NCBI GenBank assembly: GCA_903908715.1
Contig: CAIVSY010000005.1
Location: 1 to 45,848 of the forward strand
Direction of reading: 5' to 3'
DNA: 45,848 nucleotides
Source of the DNA: an uncultured bacterium
GTDB lineage: Bacteria; Verrucomicrobiota; Kiritimatiellia; CAIKKV01; CAITUY01
In this document: positions 32,844 to 42,100 of the stretch, piece after piece
Numbering within the stretch: the stretch's first letter is position 1
Layout: every line of letters starts with the position of its first letter
The notes under the pieces: model-generated
The model's database searches: none
What the model saw: only the letters and a program-made list of their open reading frames with translations
What the model was told of the DNA's origin: nothing
Program-made: the position numbers and the translations under genes

Positions 32844-34250
32844 ATGAAAACCTTGCTCTTCCTCTTCACCCTCGTTGTGCTTGCAGCGGGTTTCTGCACA
32901 CCGGCCCCCGCCGATACCAATGCCCCCACCAGCGGCACGGTCTATGTCATTCCGATCAAGGACGTGATTGACCAAGCCCTGATCTACGTCATCCGCCGCG
33001 GCCTGAACGAGGCCGAGACGGAAAACGCCGACGCCATCATCTTTGATATGGACACCCCCGGCGGCCGCGTGGATTCCGCCGAGGAAATCCTCGCCATGCT
33101 GCGCGGCCTGAAGGTGCCCACCTATACCTTCGTCAACCCCAACGCCATTTCCGCCGGCGCCATTATCGCCCTGAGCACCGACCATATCTGGATGTCGCCC
33201 GGCAGCAAGATCGGCGACGCCATGCCGATCATGATCTCCATTTTCGGCGGGGTTCAGGAAATGCCCGAAGCCATCCAGGAGAAATCCACCTCCTACGTCG
33301 CCGCCCTGATCCGCTCCGCCGCACAACACAAGGGGCACGACCCCCAACTGGCCGAAGCCATGGTCCGCCGCGACTCGGAGTACAAGATCGGCGACGAAGT
33401 CATCGCCAGGAAAGGCCAGCTCCTGACCCTCACCAACAAGGACGCCGAGCGGCTCGTGGGCACCAACCAGGTCCCCCTCCTCTCCCGCGGCACCGTTGCC
33501 GGCATCGACGAACTGCTGGTGAAAATCGGCAAGGACAAGTGCCGCGTGGTGGAACTGGAAGTCACCCGGGCCGAGAAGATCGCACGCCTGATCGAGTCGT
33601 TTTCGGTCATCCTTCTCGGCCTCGGCCTGCTGGGAATCTATATCGAGTTCAAGACCCCCGGCTTCGGCCTGCCGGGCATCCTGGGCATCACCCTTCTGGC
33701 CATCTGGTTCTGGGGCTACAACATTGCCGGCCTCGCCGGCATGGAGGAAGTGGTGATCTTCGCGCTCGGCCTCATCCTGCTCCTGGTGGAAATCTTCCTC
33801 ATCCCGGGATTCGGGGTCACCGGTATCCTGGGCATCACCCTGATCCTCATCTCCATCCTCATGGCCATGGTGGAATACTATCCCGGCGAACCGTGGTACC
33901 CCACCTTCCCCAAGTTCCGCCTGCCGCTTACCAACCTTGGAATGGCCGCCATCCTGTCCGTGGTCGGCCTGCTGATCGCCGGCCGTTTCCTTCCCAGGAC
34001 CTCAACCTTCAGCAAACTGGTTCTGCAGTCCGCAACAGACCGCAAGGAGGGGTTTTCCGCTTCGACCGATACCAGCCACCTGGTGGGTCGCACCGGCACC
34101 GCGCTGACCCGCCTGCGCCCGGCGGGAACCGCCATGTTTGACGGCGACCGCATGAACGTGGTAACACGTGGGGAATACATTGAATCCGGTGAAGCCGTCC
34201 GGATTGCGGAAGCACACGGCAACCGGATTGTTGTTGAAAGAACCACATGA
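32844..34250 (+). CDS. nfeD: NfeD family membrane protein with ClpP-like serine protease domain
   Basis: A 468-aa long-form NfeD. Signal peptide (MKTLLFLFTLVVLAAGFC), then a ClpP/SppA-fold domain: IIFDMDTPGGRVDSAEEI, NAISAGAIIALSTDHIWMSP with the nucleophilic Ser in ISAGA, and a Lys in the following segment (GSKIGD/EKSTSY). Four or five TM helices follow (VILLGLGLLGIYIEFKTPG, LGLILLLVEIFLIPGFG, MAAILSVVGLLIAGRFL), and a C-terminal OB-fold domain (LVGRTGTALTRLRPAGTAMF, GEYIESGEAVRIAE). NfeD proteins pair with flotillin/stomatin homologues; floA lies three genes downstream. Start 32844 is chosen because the predicted promoter excludes ATG 32835. Confidence 0.93.
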   Translation: MKTLLFLFTLVVLAAGFCTPAPADTNAPTSGTVYVIPIKDVIDQALIYVIRRGLNEAETENADAIIFDMDTPGGRVDSAEEILAMLRGLKVPTYTFVNPNAISAGAIIALSTDHIWMSPGSKIGDAMPIMISIFGGVQEMPEAIQEKSTSYVAALIRSAAQHKGHDPQLAEAMVRRDSEYKIGDEVIARKGQLLTLTNKDAERLVGTNQVPLLSRGTVAGIDELLVKIGKDKCRVVELEVTRAEKIARLIESFSVILLGLGLLGIYIEFKTPGFGLPGILGITLLAIWFWGYNIAGLAGMEEVVIFALGLILLLVEIFLIPGFGVTGILGITLILISILMAMVEYYPGEPWYPTFPKFRLPLTNLGMAAILSVVGLLIAGRFLPRTSTFSKLVLQSATDRKEGFSASTDTSHLVGRTGTALTRLRPAGTAMFDGDRMNVVTRGEYIESGEAVRIAEAHGNRIVVERTT

Positions 34251-34260
34251 GAAGGCGTCC

Positions 34261-34740
34261 ATGAACTCTTCCTTTTTCCTGCCGATGATGATCCTGCTGA
34301 TCGCGGGCATTGTCCTGCTCGGAGCCGAGGTGTTTGTCCCCGGCGCCATCCTGGGCATCATGGGTGTGCTCGCCATCCTGGGCGCCGTCGTGATGGCCTT
34401 CAGCATCAGCGCAACCTTCGGCTTCTACATCGCCGGCGGCGTGATTATTCTTTCCGGTATCGGCGTGGCACTCTGGATCAAGCTCTTCCCCCGTTGTCCC
34501 ATCGGACGCAAGATGACCCTGAGCAAGGACGGAAAAGACTTCAAGGCGGCGGATACCCGGCCGGACCTGGTGGGACGCAAAGGGGTGGCCCAGTCGGACC
34601 TGCGCCCCGCGGGTTTTGCCATGATCGACGGGCGCCGCGTGGATGTCGTGACCGACGGCGGGATGATCTCTAAGGGCGAGACTGTCGTGGTCGTCAAGGC
34701 CGCGGGAAGTCATGTGGTTGTCCGGAAGGCGGATGCATGA
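34261..34740 (+). CDS. short NfeD-like membrane protein
   Basis: A 159-aa protein with two or three N-terminal TM helices (PMMILLIAGIVLLGAEVFVP, GVLAILGAVVMAFSISATFG, FYIAGGVIILSGIGVALWI) and a C-terminal OB-fold: LVGRKGVAQSDLRPAGFAMI, VVTDGGMISKGETVVVVKAA. This is the short NfeD form lacking the protease domain. GAGAAGG precedes ATG 34261, 10 bases after the long NfeD stop, and its stop overlaps the next ATG (ATGA). Having both forms beside floA suggests two partner proteins for one scaffold. Confidence 0.88.
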   Translation: MNSSFFLPMMILLIAGIVLLGAEVFVPGAILGIMGVLAILGAVVMAFSISATFGFYIAGGVIILSGIGVALWIKLFPRCPIGRKMTLSKDGKDFKAADTRPDLVGRKGVAQSDLRPAGFAMIDGRRVDVVTDGGMISKGETVVVVKAAGSHVVVRKADA

Positions 34741-35969
34741 AACGCCTTTGCCTGCTTGCCTGTGGTTTTCTTTTCCTTTCGCTGGGCCTTCCGGTACAAG
34801 CCACCGACTTCCGTTCCCTGCCGGGGCCGTTCCATCCCGGTCCGGCGGAAGTCCTGACCAATGAATTATGGGTCATCGCCTCGACCATCGAAATTCAAGG
34901 TCAGGCGCAGGATGATCTTTTCCTGCTTTCGGCGGCCTCCCACGGCACGGCGAGCAACAGTCCCGCCAGCATCCAGTTGTCCGGGACCGCGCAGGGTGAC
35001 ATATGGGCCGCTGGTGACGGCATTGAGACCTCCGGCCGGATCGAGCGCCATGCCCGCCTGCTGGGGTATCGGTTCATTCAGGCGGGCGGAAACATCGGGC
35101 GGAACCTGATGGCCGTCGGCGGAACCTTCAGCCTCCCACGGACCGCATCCGTCGCGGGTGATGTGTGGCTGGCAGGACGGGATGTCATCCTTGAGGGCAC
35201 CGTTGGCGGGAGAACCCGGATCTACGCCGAAAGCGTGACCCTTTCCGGCTCATTTGGCGGGCCCGTAACCGTGGTGTCACCTAAGATCACCCTCCTGCCG
35301 GGCACCCGCATCGAAGGCGACCTGCTTTATCGCTCCAAAGAGGATCTGGTGCTGGACTCCAATATCCAGCTGGCCGGCAAGCTGATCCGGATGGAAGATC
35401 CGGCTCCTGTCCGCCACAGCAGCCTTTCCGACGGATTGCCCCTGCAACTGGGGCTCTTTTCTGCCGCCCTCCTGACCGGTCTCATCTTGACCGCCCTCTT
35501 TCCTGCCATCATGGTTTCGAGCCTCCAGCGCCTGACCACGGAATTCTGGAAATCACTCCTCCTTGGACTCGTGGCTTTCTGCCTGATCCCGATGACGGCC
35601 TTCTTCCTGATCTTCACGCTGATTGGCATACCGTTGAGTCTTCTGGCCCTTTGCGCCTACGGGATCCTGGTCTATACAGGGAAGATTGCCGGTGCGTTGT
35701 GGATGGGGCATTGGCTGATCTACCGCGGAACCAGACCCGCGATCGTCCGCCTGTTTCCCCTGCTGGCCCTGGGCCTGCTGTTCCTCTACGCGGCAACCCT
35801 CCTGCCTTTCCCCATTGACATCCTTGTTTGGTTTGGGTTTACCTTGCCGGGTATGGGCGCTTTGGCGGGCGCGATCATGGACCGTCGCTCAACGGTTTTC
35901 ATGACCCTCCCCCGAAACCCGGCGTCGGAACCGCCCCCGTTGCCGGGCAACACACCCGGAGCGGTCTGA
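34737..35969 (+). CDS. bactofilin-like polymer-forming protein with C-terminal membrane domain
   Basis: A 410-aa protein. Signal peptide to about VQATD, then about 170 residues of short beta-helix repeats (IEIQGQAQDDLFLLS, IQLSGTAQGDIWAAGDGIE, NIGRNLMAVGGTFSL, AGDVWLAGRDVILEGTVGG) as in bactofilin/polymer-forming domains. The C-terminal half has four to five TM helices (LFSAALLTGLILTALFPAIM, LIPMTAFFLIFTLIGIPLSL) and a proline-rich tail. It is translationally coupled to the short NfeD gene and precedes floA. Probably an extracytoplasmic or membrane-associated scaffold; this role is inferred from the fold and neighbours. Confidence 0.75.
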   Translation: MKRLCLLACGFLFLSLGLPVQATDFRSLPGPFHPGPAEVLTNELWVIASTIEIQGQAQDDLFLLSAASHGTASNSPASIQLSGTAQGDIWAAGDGIETSGRIERHARLLGYRFIQAGGNIGRNLMAVGGTFSLPRTASVAGDVWLAGRDVILEGTVGGRTRIYAESVTLSGSFGGPVTVVSPKITLLPGTRIEGDLLYRSKEDLVLDSNIQLAGKLIRMEDPAPVRHSSLSDGLPLQLGLFSAALLTGLILTALFPAIMVSSLQRLTTEFWKSLLLGLVAFCLIPMTAFFLIFTLIGIPLSLLALCAYGILVYTGKIAGALWMGHWLIYRGTRPAIVRLFPLLALGLLFLYAATLLPFPIDILVWFGFTLPGMGALAGAIMDRRSTVFMTLPRNPASEPPPLPGNTPGAV

Positions 35970-36010
35970 GTCGTTGTCAGGTTGTGAGTGCATAAAGAAA
36001 GGAAGTAGCC

Positions 36011-37036
36011 ATGTTTGAGAATATCTTCTCCGTTTTCGTCATTCTGCTCGCGATTGCCGCTTTCATCCTGCTGGGGATCTTCTTCTATTTCCTGAAGGTA
36101 TGGGTGCGTGCCCTCATGTCCGGCGCCCGGGTCTCCATCACCTCGCTTGTAGGGATGAAGCTCCGCCGCGTTCCGCCGTCGCTGATCGTGGACGCCCGCA
36201 TCCGCCTGATCAAGGCCGGCCTGGACCTGTCGACCGACATCATTGAGGCGCATTATCTCGCCGGCGGCAACGTGATCAACGTGGTCCAGGGCCTGATCGC
36301 GGCCGACAAGGCGAATATCGACCTGAGCTTCCAGAAGGCCGCGGCGATCGATCTCGCCGGCCGCGATGTCTACGAAGCCGTCCGCACCAGCGTCATCCCG
36401 AAGGTCATCGACTGCCCCGATCCCCAGAAGAGCGCGGTGACCATGCTCGACGCCGTGGCGAAGGACGGTATCCGCCTGCTGGTCAAGGCCCGCGTGACCG
36501 TCCGTACAAACCTCGAACAGCTCGTCGGCGGCGCAGGCGAGGACACCATCATTGCCCGCGTCGGCCAGGGCATCGTCAGCGCCATAGGCTCCTCCGCCAC
36601 CTACAAAGATGTACTCGAGAATCCCGACCACATCAGTCGGCGCGTGCTGGAGAGCGGACTCGACTCGCAGACGGCTTTCGAAATCGTTTCGATTGACATC
36701 GCCGACATCAGCGTCGCGGGCACGGGCGCCAAGGACGTCGCCAACGTGGGCGCCATGCTGGAAACCGAGCGCGCCGAAGCCGACAAGAAACTGCGCCAGG
36801 CGGAAGCCGAGGGTCGTCGCGTCATGGCCGTGGCCCGCGAGCAGGAAATGCGCGCGCTCGTCCAGGAAATGCAGGCCCGCGTCGTGGAAGCCCAGGCCGA
36901 GGTTCCCAAGGCCATGGCGGAAGCATTCCGCAAGGGCAACCTGGGAGTCATGGATTTCTACCGGATGCAGAACATCCAGTCGGACACGGAAATGCGGAAA
37001 TCGATCGCTGACGAATCACAGCCGAAGCATCAGTAA
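36011..37036 (+). CDS. floA: flotillin-like protein FloA
   Basis: A 341-aa scaffold protein of membrane microdomains. N-terminal hydrophobic hairpin ([20 protein letters not shown]), then the FloA/UPF0365 SPFH-like domain ([57 protein letters not shown]), and a C-terminal coiled coil rich in Ala/Glu ([20 protein letters not shown]). Strong AAAGGAAG SD, 41 bases after the previous gene. Organisation nfeD-nfeD-scaffold-floA matches the known NfeD/FloA partnership. Confidence 0.95.
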   Translation: MFENIFSVFVILLAIAAFILLGIFFYFLKVWVRALMSGARVSITSLVGMKLRRVPPSLIVDARIRLIKAGLDLSTDIIEAHYLAGGNVINVVQGLIAADKANIDLSFQKAAAIDLAGRDVYEAVRTSVIPKVIDCPDPQKSAVTMLDAVAKDGIRLLVKARVTVRTNLEQLVGGAGEDTIIARVGQGIVSAIGSSATYKDVLENPDHISRRVLESGLDSQTAFEIVSIDIADISVAGTGAKDVANVGAMLETERAEADKKLRQAEAEGRRVMAVAREQEMRALVQEMQARVVEAQAEVPKAMAEAFRKGNLGVMDFYRMQNIQSDTEMRKSIADESQPKHQ

Positions 37037-37111
37037 TCCATAACCGTCGGGACGGACACGCCAGTGTGTCCGTCCCCATACAGGCCACAGGAGGCGGGTG
37101 ATCGGTAACGT

Positions 37112-37714
37112 ATGTTCATAGGCCCCATAGCTGTGACAGATTTCGACACCATCATCGGCATCATTGCCGTCGTGGCCTGGTTGATCATCCAGGCGGTGGC
37201 CAAGAGCCGCAAGTCCGATCCTTCCGCCCCACCACCACCGCCGCCGCCGGGTCGCGCGGGTGAACCCGTCAGCCCGCAGGACGACTTGCGCCGTTTTTTT
37301 GAGGAACTGGAAAAAAATCTCAACCAGCAATCCCAGTCCCCCGCGCCCTCACAACCTGCGGCCCCGCCGCCAGTGCCGCCATCCATCCCCAGACCGGTCA
37401 AGGTCCAGTCGGCCGTCCGTCCGCACAGGCCAGCCCGGCCGGCCCCGCAGGTTCGCGCGCCGCAGCCGGAGGCGGAGCCCGTGCCCGTCCAGTCGCCAAT
37501 CACGTCCAACATCGCCGAACCCCGCGAATTCAATTGGGAAATGCCACATGAACCGGCGGCCATTCCATCATTTGCGATTGCGGGAGTACCCGGCATCTCA
37601 GGGGCAATTCCTGCCGCCCAACCGCGCCGCCCGCGGCATTTTCGCTCCAGGGAAACCCTGCGGCAATGGGTGGTCGGTTCGGAAATCCTCGGTAAACCCG
37701 TTGGCTTGCGGTAA
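37112..37714 (+). CDS. proline-rich protein with one N-terminal membrane anchor
   Basis: A 200-aa protein with a TM helix (DTIIGIIAVVAWLIIQAVA) and a long disordered proline/alanine-rich stretch (PPPPPPPG, PAPSQPAAPPPVPPSIPRP). A short conserved-looking segment DDLRRFFEELEKNLNQ lies before it and FRSRETLRQWVVGSEILGKP at the C-terminus. Such small proteins with a C-terminal LRxAVIxxEILGxP-like end often follow floA in PVC genomes (from memory). The AGGAGG at 37089-37094 is 17 bases from ATG, longer than usual. Role unknown, perhaps a FloA partner. Confidence 0.72.
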   Translation: MFIGPIAVTDFDTIIGIIAVVAWLIIQAVAKSRKSDPSAPPPPPPPGRAGEPVSPQDDLRRFFEELEKNLNQQSQSPAPSQPAAPPPVPPSIPRPVKVQSAVRPHRPARPAPQVRAPQPEAEPVPVQSPITSNIAEPREFNWEMPHEPAAIPSFAIAGVPGISGAIPAAQPRRPRHFRSRETLRQWVVGSEILGKPVGLR

Positions 37715-37717
37715 CCC

Positions 37718-38566
37718 TTACAGGGACTCCATCTCCTTCAGGAAGGCAAGGTTGTCCTTAACCTTGGCCTCCTGGCTCTGGACCTTTGAGAAATCCTCAA
37801 GCGCCATCCACTTGTCATAGCCGGCGCTCTTCAGAGCCTTGAACAGCGCGGCGACATTCACCATGCCGGTCCGGAGCGGAGATGCAACCGCCGACCAATT
37901 CAGCCGCTGCGGTCCCGCCGCGGTCTCATACACCCAGACCGCGCTCTTGACGTGCACATGCGCCAGATAGGCGCCCAGCATCTCCAACCCCATCTGGTAG
38001 TTCTCAAAGCCCTCATAGACCATGTTCCCCGCGTCGTGAATGACCCCGATCTCCTCCGGCTTCCAGCGGGATACATAACGCAAGGCCGTGCTGGCCGAAG
38101 GAACGATTGTGCCCATGTGGATCTCGATGAGCGGGCGGACCTTCCGCTGCCGGGCATACTCCACCACCCGTCCGTAGCATTCCTGATCGCGCTGGAGGAT
38201 ATCCTGATATGTCCCGTCCCCGGGGTAGGCGGCAGGACCGATTCGCAGGGAAGAAATCCCCATCAGGGCCGCCACGTCGATCATCCGCTGGGCCAGGTCC
38301 CATTGCGACGCCCGCGCATAAGCGCCAAGATTGGGCATCGCCAACCCCTCGCTGCGGGTCATGTCCGCCACCGCCTTGAACCGGCTGTCCGGCCAATCCG
38401 CCTGCAAGGTGGAACGGTTGCCGCTCCAGAACCCGGGATTGGCCGTATCCCCCGTATCCGCCACGGCACGCCACTCGATCCCGTCATACCCATGCTTCTT
38501 GAGAAGTCTCACCGCTTCTTCCGGAGTGGACTCCGGCAGGCCAACCGCAAACCATGCATATTTCAT
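37718..38566 (-). CDS. xylose-isomerase-like TIM-barrel sugar epimerase/isomerase
   Basis: A 282-aa AP_endonuc_2 (PF01261) fold protein: PEEAVRLLKKHGYDGIEWRA at the N-terminus, metal-site residues in PLIEIHMGT (Glu/His), GVIHDAGNMVY (Asp), AHVHVKSAVW (His) and WMALEDFS (Glu). The family includes hydroxypyruvate isomerases, IolE/IolI and keto-sugar epimerases; substrate is not readable. ATG 38566 follows GGGAG. It is convergent with the floA cluster and in the same orientation as the amidase gene upstream of it. Confidence 0.87.
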   Translation of the reverse strand: MKYAWFAVGLPESTPEEAVRLLKKHGYDGIEWRAVADTGDTANPGFWSGNRSTLQADWPDSRFKAVADMTRSEGLAMPNLGAYARASQWDLAQRMIDVAALMGISSLRIGPAAYPGDGTYQDILQRDQECYGRVVEYARQRKVRPLIEIHMGTIVPSASTALRYVSRWKPEEIGVIHDAGNMVYEGFENYQMGLEMLGAYLAHVHVKSAVWVYETAAGPQRLNWSAVASPLRTGMVNVAALFKALKSAGYDKWMALEDFSKVQSQEAKVKDNLAFLKEMESL

Positions 38567-38621
38567 TGCTTGTTCTCCCAATATCAGACGCACATCCGCC
38601 CTTCCTCTACCGGCTAACCGT

Positions 38622-39626
38622 CTATCGGGCCGGCGGCAGGCGCAACTCCCGTACGCGACTCAGATAGGTCAGGATCCCGCGAGCAATTCCCTCGGCCAAC
38701 TGATCACGGTACGCCTCCTTCAGGATACGGTCGGCCTCCCTCCTGTTGGAGAGAAAACCGCACTCAACCAGCACGGCGGGACACTCCGCGTTCCGGATGA
38801 CAAAAAAACGCGCCCGCCGAATGCCGCGGTCCTCCGCCTGGCTATGGGCCACCAAGCCCTTGTGTATGAAACTGGCCAGGACCATGTTGGCCCCGTCAAA
38901 TCGGTTGCCCGGGCACCCGCTGCCACGCCGGGGCTGGCGCCGTTCCTCCTCGGCGGTGGCCGGATAGCCGGCCGCAGGCACAACATACGTCTCCACTCCC
39001 GACGTCCCCGTATTCCTGGATGCATTGAAATGGATGCTGACAAAAACATCCCCGCCGAGTTTGCCCATCCGCCAACAGCGTTCATCCAGGGTCATGGCGG
39101 AATCCCCTTCCCGCGTCAGCCAGACCCGCACCCCGCATTGCTGAAGCCTGGCCCGGATCCGGTGAACCACATCCAGGGTCAGTTGCTTCTCCTGCACGCC
39201 GGCCCCCGTCCGTGCACCGGGATCCCCGCCCCCATGCCCCGCATCCAGGATCACCGTCGCCGCCCCCACTTTCTTCAGGGCCCGCATGGGAAACAAGACG
39301 GCCCCCAGCGTGTCGACCGCGTCCACCGGCGAAATCATCCAGCCGCCCGGATACTTTTCCACCGCACGGTTCAAATACAACGCCAGGCCATCCACCACGA
39401 CCTGGCGGCTTCCCGAGGTGAACACCACGGTTGACGTGCGGCTCCGATACACCGCCGAACGCCCATACTCACTGGGTAAACCGAACCCGTGGGCCGCCAT
39501 CACATCATTCAGGGCCAACCCCTTCAACGAAACCGCACCGGCGGGCACCGATAGGAAAAACAGGAACAGCAGAAGCACCGCCATTCCCGCCCCGCGTGAA
39601 ATATATTTCCCTATTCCGCCCATCAT
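38622..39626 (-). CDS. N-acetylmuramoyl-L-alanine amidase (Amidase_3)
   Basis: A 334-aa exported zinc amidase cutting peptidoglycan between MurNAc and L-Ala. A signal peptide (GMAVLLLFLFFLSVPAGA) and an N-terminal region of about 95 residues precede the catalytic domain. Zinc and catalytic residues are in VILDAGHGGGDPGA (His), GVQEKQLTLDVV (Glu), VSIHFNASRNTG (His) and VLVECGFLSN (Glu). ATG 39626 (or 39623) is used; the ORF continues upstream to 40199 only as antisense of the TPR gene. It is divergent from that TPR gene across 112 bases. Confidence 0.93.
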   Translation of the reverse strand: MMGGIGKYISRGAGMAVLLLFLFFLSVPAGAVSLKGLALNDVMAAHGFGLPSEYGRSAVYRSRTSTVVFTSGSRQVVVDGLALYLNRAVEKYPGGWMISPVDAVDTLGAVLFPMRALKKVGAATVILDAGHGGGDPGARTGAGVQEKQLTLDVVHRIRARLQQCGVRVWLTREGDSAMTLDERCWRMGKLGGDVFVSIHFNASRNTGTSGVETYVVPAAGYPATAEEERRQPRRGSGCPGNRFDGANMVLASFIHKGLVAHSQAEDRGIRRARFFVIRNAECPAVLVECGFLSNRREADRILKEAYRDQLAEGIARGILTYLSRVRELRLPPAR

Positions 39627-39738
39627 GGCCCGCTTCTTCTGATTTTTTGTGGATGACAAGCAGGCACTTTGATATAGCTTGTCAATCGATGTCAAGCGAT
39701 GAAGCCATTCTGCGCTTCCCGTACACAAGGATACACAT

Positions 39739-41139
39739 ATGGCCGAAGTGACTCTGGAACAAGCGCCGCCCAAAGTCAGGGACATGTTTAACCGCGGGTT
39801 TTCCGCGATGGAACGGGGCAACCTGGAATATGCCATCGATATGTTTGCCGCCTGTATCCATATGGAACCCAACTTCCACCGGGCGCGGCGTTTTCTCCGG
39901 GCCGCCGAGATCAAGCAGTTCAAGAACAAGCCTGCAAGCCAGATCACCAGCGCCGTCAATATGTTGACCTCCATTCCGGCGACAGTGGCCGCCCAGGCAT
40001 TCCTCAGTTCCGGCAAAGCGATGCAGGCGCTCGAGAACATCGAGAAGCTGTTGCGAAAAGAACCGCTGAACATGTCGCACATCAAGCTGCTCGTCAGGGC
40101 GGCGGAAGTCGCCGGCGAGCCCGAAATCGCCATCCAGACCCTGGCGTTGACGCGGGAACATTTCGGTGCGGATACCGCCCTGCTTGAATCCCTCGGCAAG
40201 CTCTACATGGAGACCGACCAGCCGCGCCTGGGCCGGGAGTGTTTCGAGAGGCTCGTGGAACTCAAGCCGAATGATCCGGCCGCCCTCAAGCTCCTCAAGG
40301 ACGCCATGGCGATCGACAGCATGACCAAGGATGGATGGGCGGAGGCCGCCGCCGCCGGTACCTCCTTCCGCAAGATGATTCGCGACGAGAAGCAGGCCGA
40401 AATGCTCGAGCGGGAAGGCAAGGCCGTGAAGGGCAAGGACGATATCGAGGCCCTCATCACCGAGAACAAGGCCCGAATCCAGCGCGAACCTGCCAACATC
40501 AACTACCGCCGGGCGCTCGCCACCCTGTATGCCAACAACAAGATGTATGAGGCGGCCATCTCAACCCTTCAGGATGCCCAGGTTGTCGCCGGCGGGCGTG
40601 ATCCTTCGATTGACCAGACCATCACCGCCACCCGACTGATGGCCTTTGAACAGGAGATCGCCCGGCTGAGGGAAAGCAATATGCTGGCCGCGGTCGAAAG
40701 CAAGGAGCAGGAACGCGACAGCTTTATCTTCAACGATTTCCGCGAACGCGTGAACCGGTACCCGAACGATCTGGGCATCAAGCACGACTTCGGCATCCTC
40801 CTGTTCAAGAACGGCCAGATCAACGAGGCCATCCAGCAATTCCAGGCCGCCCAGCGCCATCCGCAACGCCGCGTCAGCGCAATGTATCACCTCGGCCTGT
40901 GCTTCCGTTCAAAGAACCAGTTCGACATGGCCCTCGAACAGTTGCAGAAAGCCTCTGCTGAACTGCCTGTAATGGACGAGGAAAAGAAGGATGTCCTGTT
41001 CGATCTCGGCAAGACCCTGGAACAGGTCGGCCGCCTGCCGGAAGCCATGGAATGCTTCAAGCAGATCTACCAGGTGGATATCGGCTACAAGGATGTTGCC
41101 ACCCGCGTGGAACAGGGCTACCAGAACAAGTCGGGCTGA
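39739..41139 (+). CDS. tetratricopeptide-repeat protein
   Basis: A 466-aa soluble TPR protein. Repeats are visible at the N-terminus (FNRGFSAMERGNLEYAIDMF), in the middle (LLESLGKLYMETDQPRLGRE; YRRALATLYANNKMYEAAIS) and near the C-terminus (DFGILLFKNGQINEAIQQFQ; YHLGLCFRSKNQFDMALEQL; DLGKTLEQVGRLPEAMECFK). Between them lies a charged helical segment (IRDEKQAEMLEREGKAVKGK). No signal peptide. AAGGA precedes ATG 39739 by 7 bases. A scaffold role is likely; no partner is known. Confidence 0.88.
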   Translation: MAEVTLEQAPPKVRDMFNRGFSAMERGNLEYAIDMFAACIHMEPNFHRARRFLRAAEIKQFKNKPASQITSAVNMLTSIPATVAAQAFLSSGKAMQALENIEKLLRKEPLNMSHIKLLVRAAEVAGEPEIAIQTLALTREHFGADTALLESLGKLYMETDQPRLGRECFERLVELKPNDPAALKLLKDAMAIDSMTKDGWAEAAAAGTSFRKMIRDEKQAEMLEREGKAVKGKDDIEALITENKARIQREPANINYRRALATLYANNKMYEAAISTLQDAQVVAGGRDPSIDQTITATRLMAFEQEIARLRESNMLAAVESKEQERDSFIFNDFRERVNRYPNDLGIKHDFGILLFKNGQINEAIQQFQAAQRHPQRRVSAMYHLGLCFRSKNQFDMALEQLQKASAELPVMDEEKKDVLFDLGKTLEQVGRLPEAMECFKQIYQVDIGYKDVATRVEQGYQNKSG

Positions 41140-41221
41140 TCCGCGCTCGAATCGGATCAAGGTCGACTGACCGCCGCCCGGCAGAAATTAGAAAACCCGG
41201 ACCCCAGGAGAAACAACAACC

Positions 41222-41965
41222 ATGACCCCCTCGATCGGCATTCAGCTCTGGACCGTGCGCGACGCCCTGCAGGAGGACTTCAAGGGCACACTCAAGGCAT
41301 TGGCCGGCATGGGCTACCACGGCATCGAGTTTGCCGGGAACTATGGCGGCATGAAGCCGCGCGAACTCGCTGTCTTCCTGCAGGGCATCGGCCTGCAAAC
41401 CGCGGGAATGCACACCTCCCTCGACGAGATCCTTAACCCGTGCAGCGACACCTATGCCTACGCCCGCGCCCTCAACGGCTCCTTCCTCACCACCAGCCTG
41501 TGCGGCGAAGTGGAGAAGGACTGGACGGCCACCGTGGATCACATGGTGGCAGCCGGGGCCGCCGCCTTCGCCCAGGGCTTTACCTTCACCTACCACAACC
41601 ACGCCGAGGAACTGGCGGAGGTCAACGGCATCATCGCCCTGGACCAGGTGCTGGCACGCCCCGGCGCCCTCGTACAGTTCGAGATCGACACCTACTGGAT
41701 CAAGAAGGGCGGCAAGGACCCGGTGTCCTTCATCCGCCGCTACTCCGGTCGCGTGCCACAGGTGCACCTGAAGGACATGGATAGGGCCGACGGCACCTTC
41801 ACGGAAGTCGGCTACGGCCTCATGGACCTGCCAGCCATCTTCAAGGCCATCGAGACCTCCGGCACGCGCTGGCTGATCGTCGAACAGGATACCTGCAAGC
41901 GCCCGGCGCTGGACAGCGCCAGGATGAGCATGGACACACTGATGAAGGCAGGCATCGCGGGTTGA
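41222..41965 (+). CDS. sugar phosphate isomerase/epimerase, TIM barrel
   Basis: A 247-aa AP_endonuc_2-family protein: IGIQLWTVRDALQEDFKGTL, GYHGIEFAGNYGG, FTYHNHAEEL, VQFEIDTYWIKKGG (metal Asp), VPQVHLKDMD (His) and LIVEQDTC (Glu). The IQLWTVRD start and HNH segment resemble IolE/3-keto-glycoside epimerase members. CAGGAGAAACAACAACC precedes the ATG. It is followed 135 bases later by a dehydrogenase on the same strand, so a small sugar-oxidation unit is possible. Confidence 0.88.
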   Translation: MTPSIGIQLWTVRDALQEDFKGTLKALAGMGYHGIEFAGNYGGMKPRELAVFLQGIGLQTAGMHTSLDEILNPCSDTYAYARALNGSFLTTSLCGEVEKDWTATVDHMVAAGAAAFAQGFTFTYHNHAEELAEVNGIIALDQVLARPGALVQFEIDTYWIKKGGKDPVSFIRRYSGRVPQVHLKDMDRADGTFTEVGYGLMDLPAIFKAIETSGTRWLIVEQDTCKRPALDSARMSMDTLMKAGIAG

Positions 41966-42100
41966 TCCCGACCGCCCCGCGAACTCCGGCACCTTTCTGT
42001 CCAGGCAGACAGGCAGCTTGAGCCTTGCGTTCAGCCTGTTGTGCACGTAATTTGTGTTCCGATGGACTATGGCAAAAGGATCATGAAGAAGGAGCGCATC

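Noticed and set aside
38622..40199. N-terminal extension of the amidase ORF to 40199
   Set aside because: The extension is antisense to the TPR gene; a signal peptide begins at 39626, and catalytic motifs need nothing upstream.
42001..42100. tRNA or small RNA in the gap before the dehydrogenase
   Set aside because: No T-loop GTTCNANNC element or cloverleaf pairing was found.
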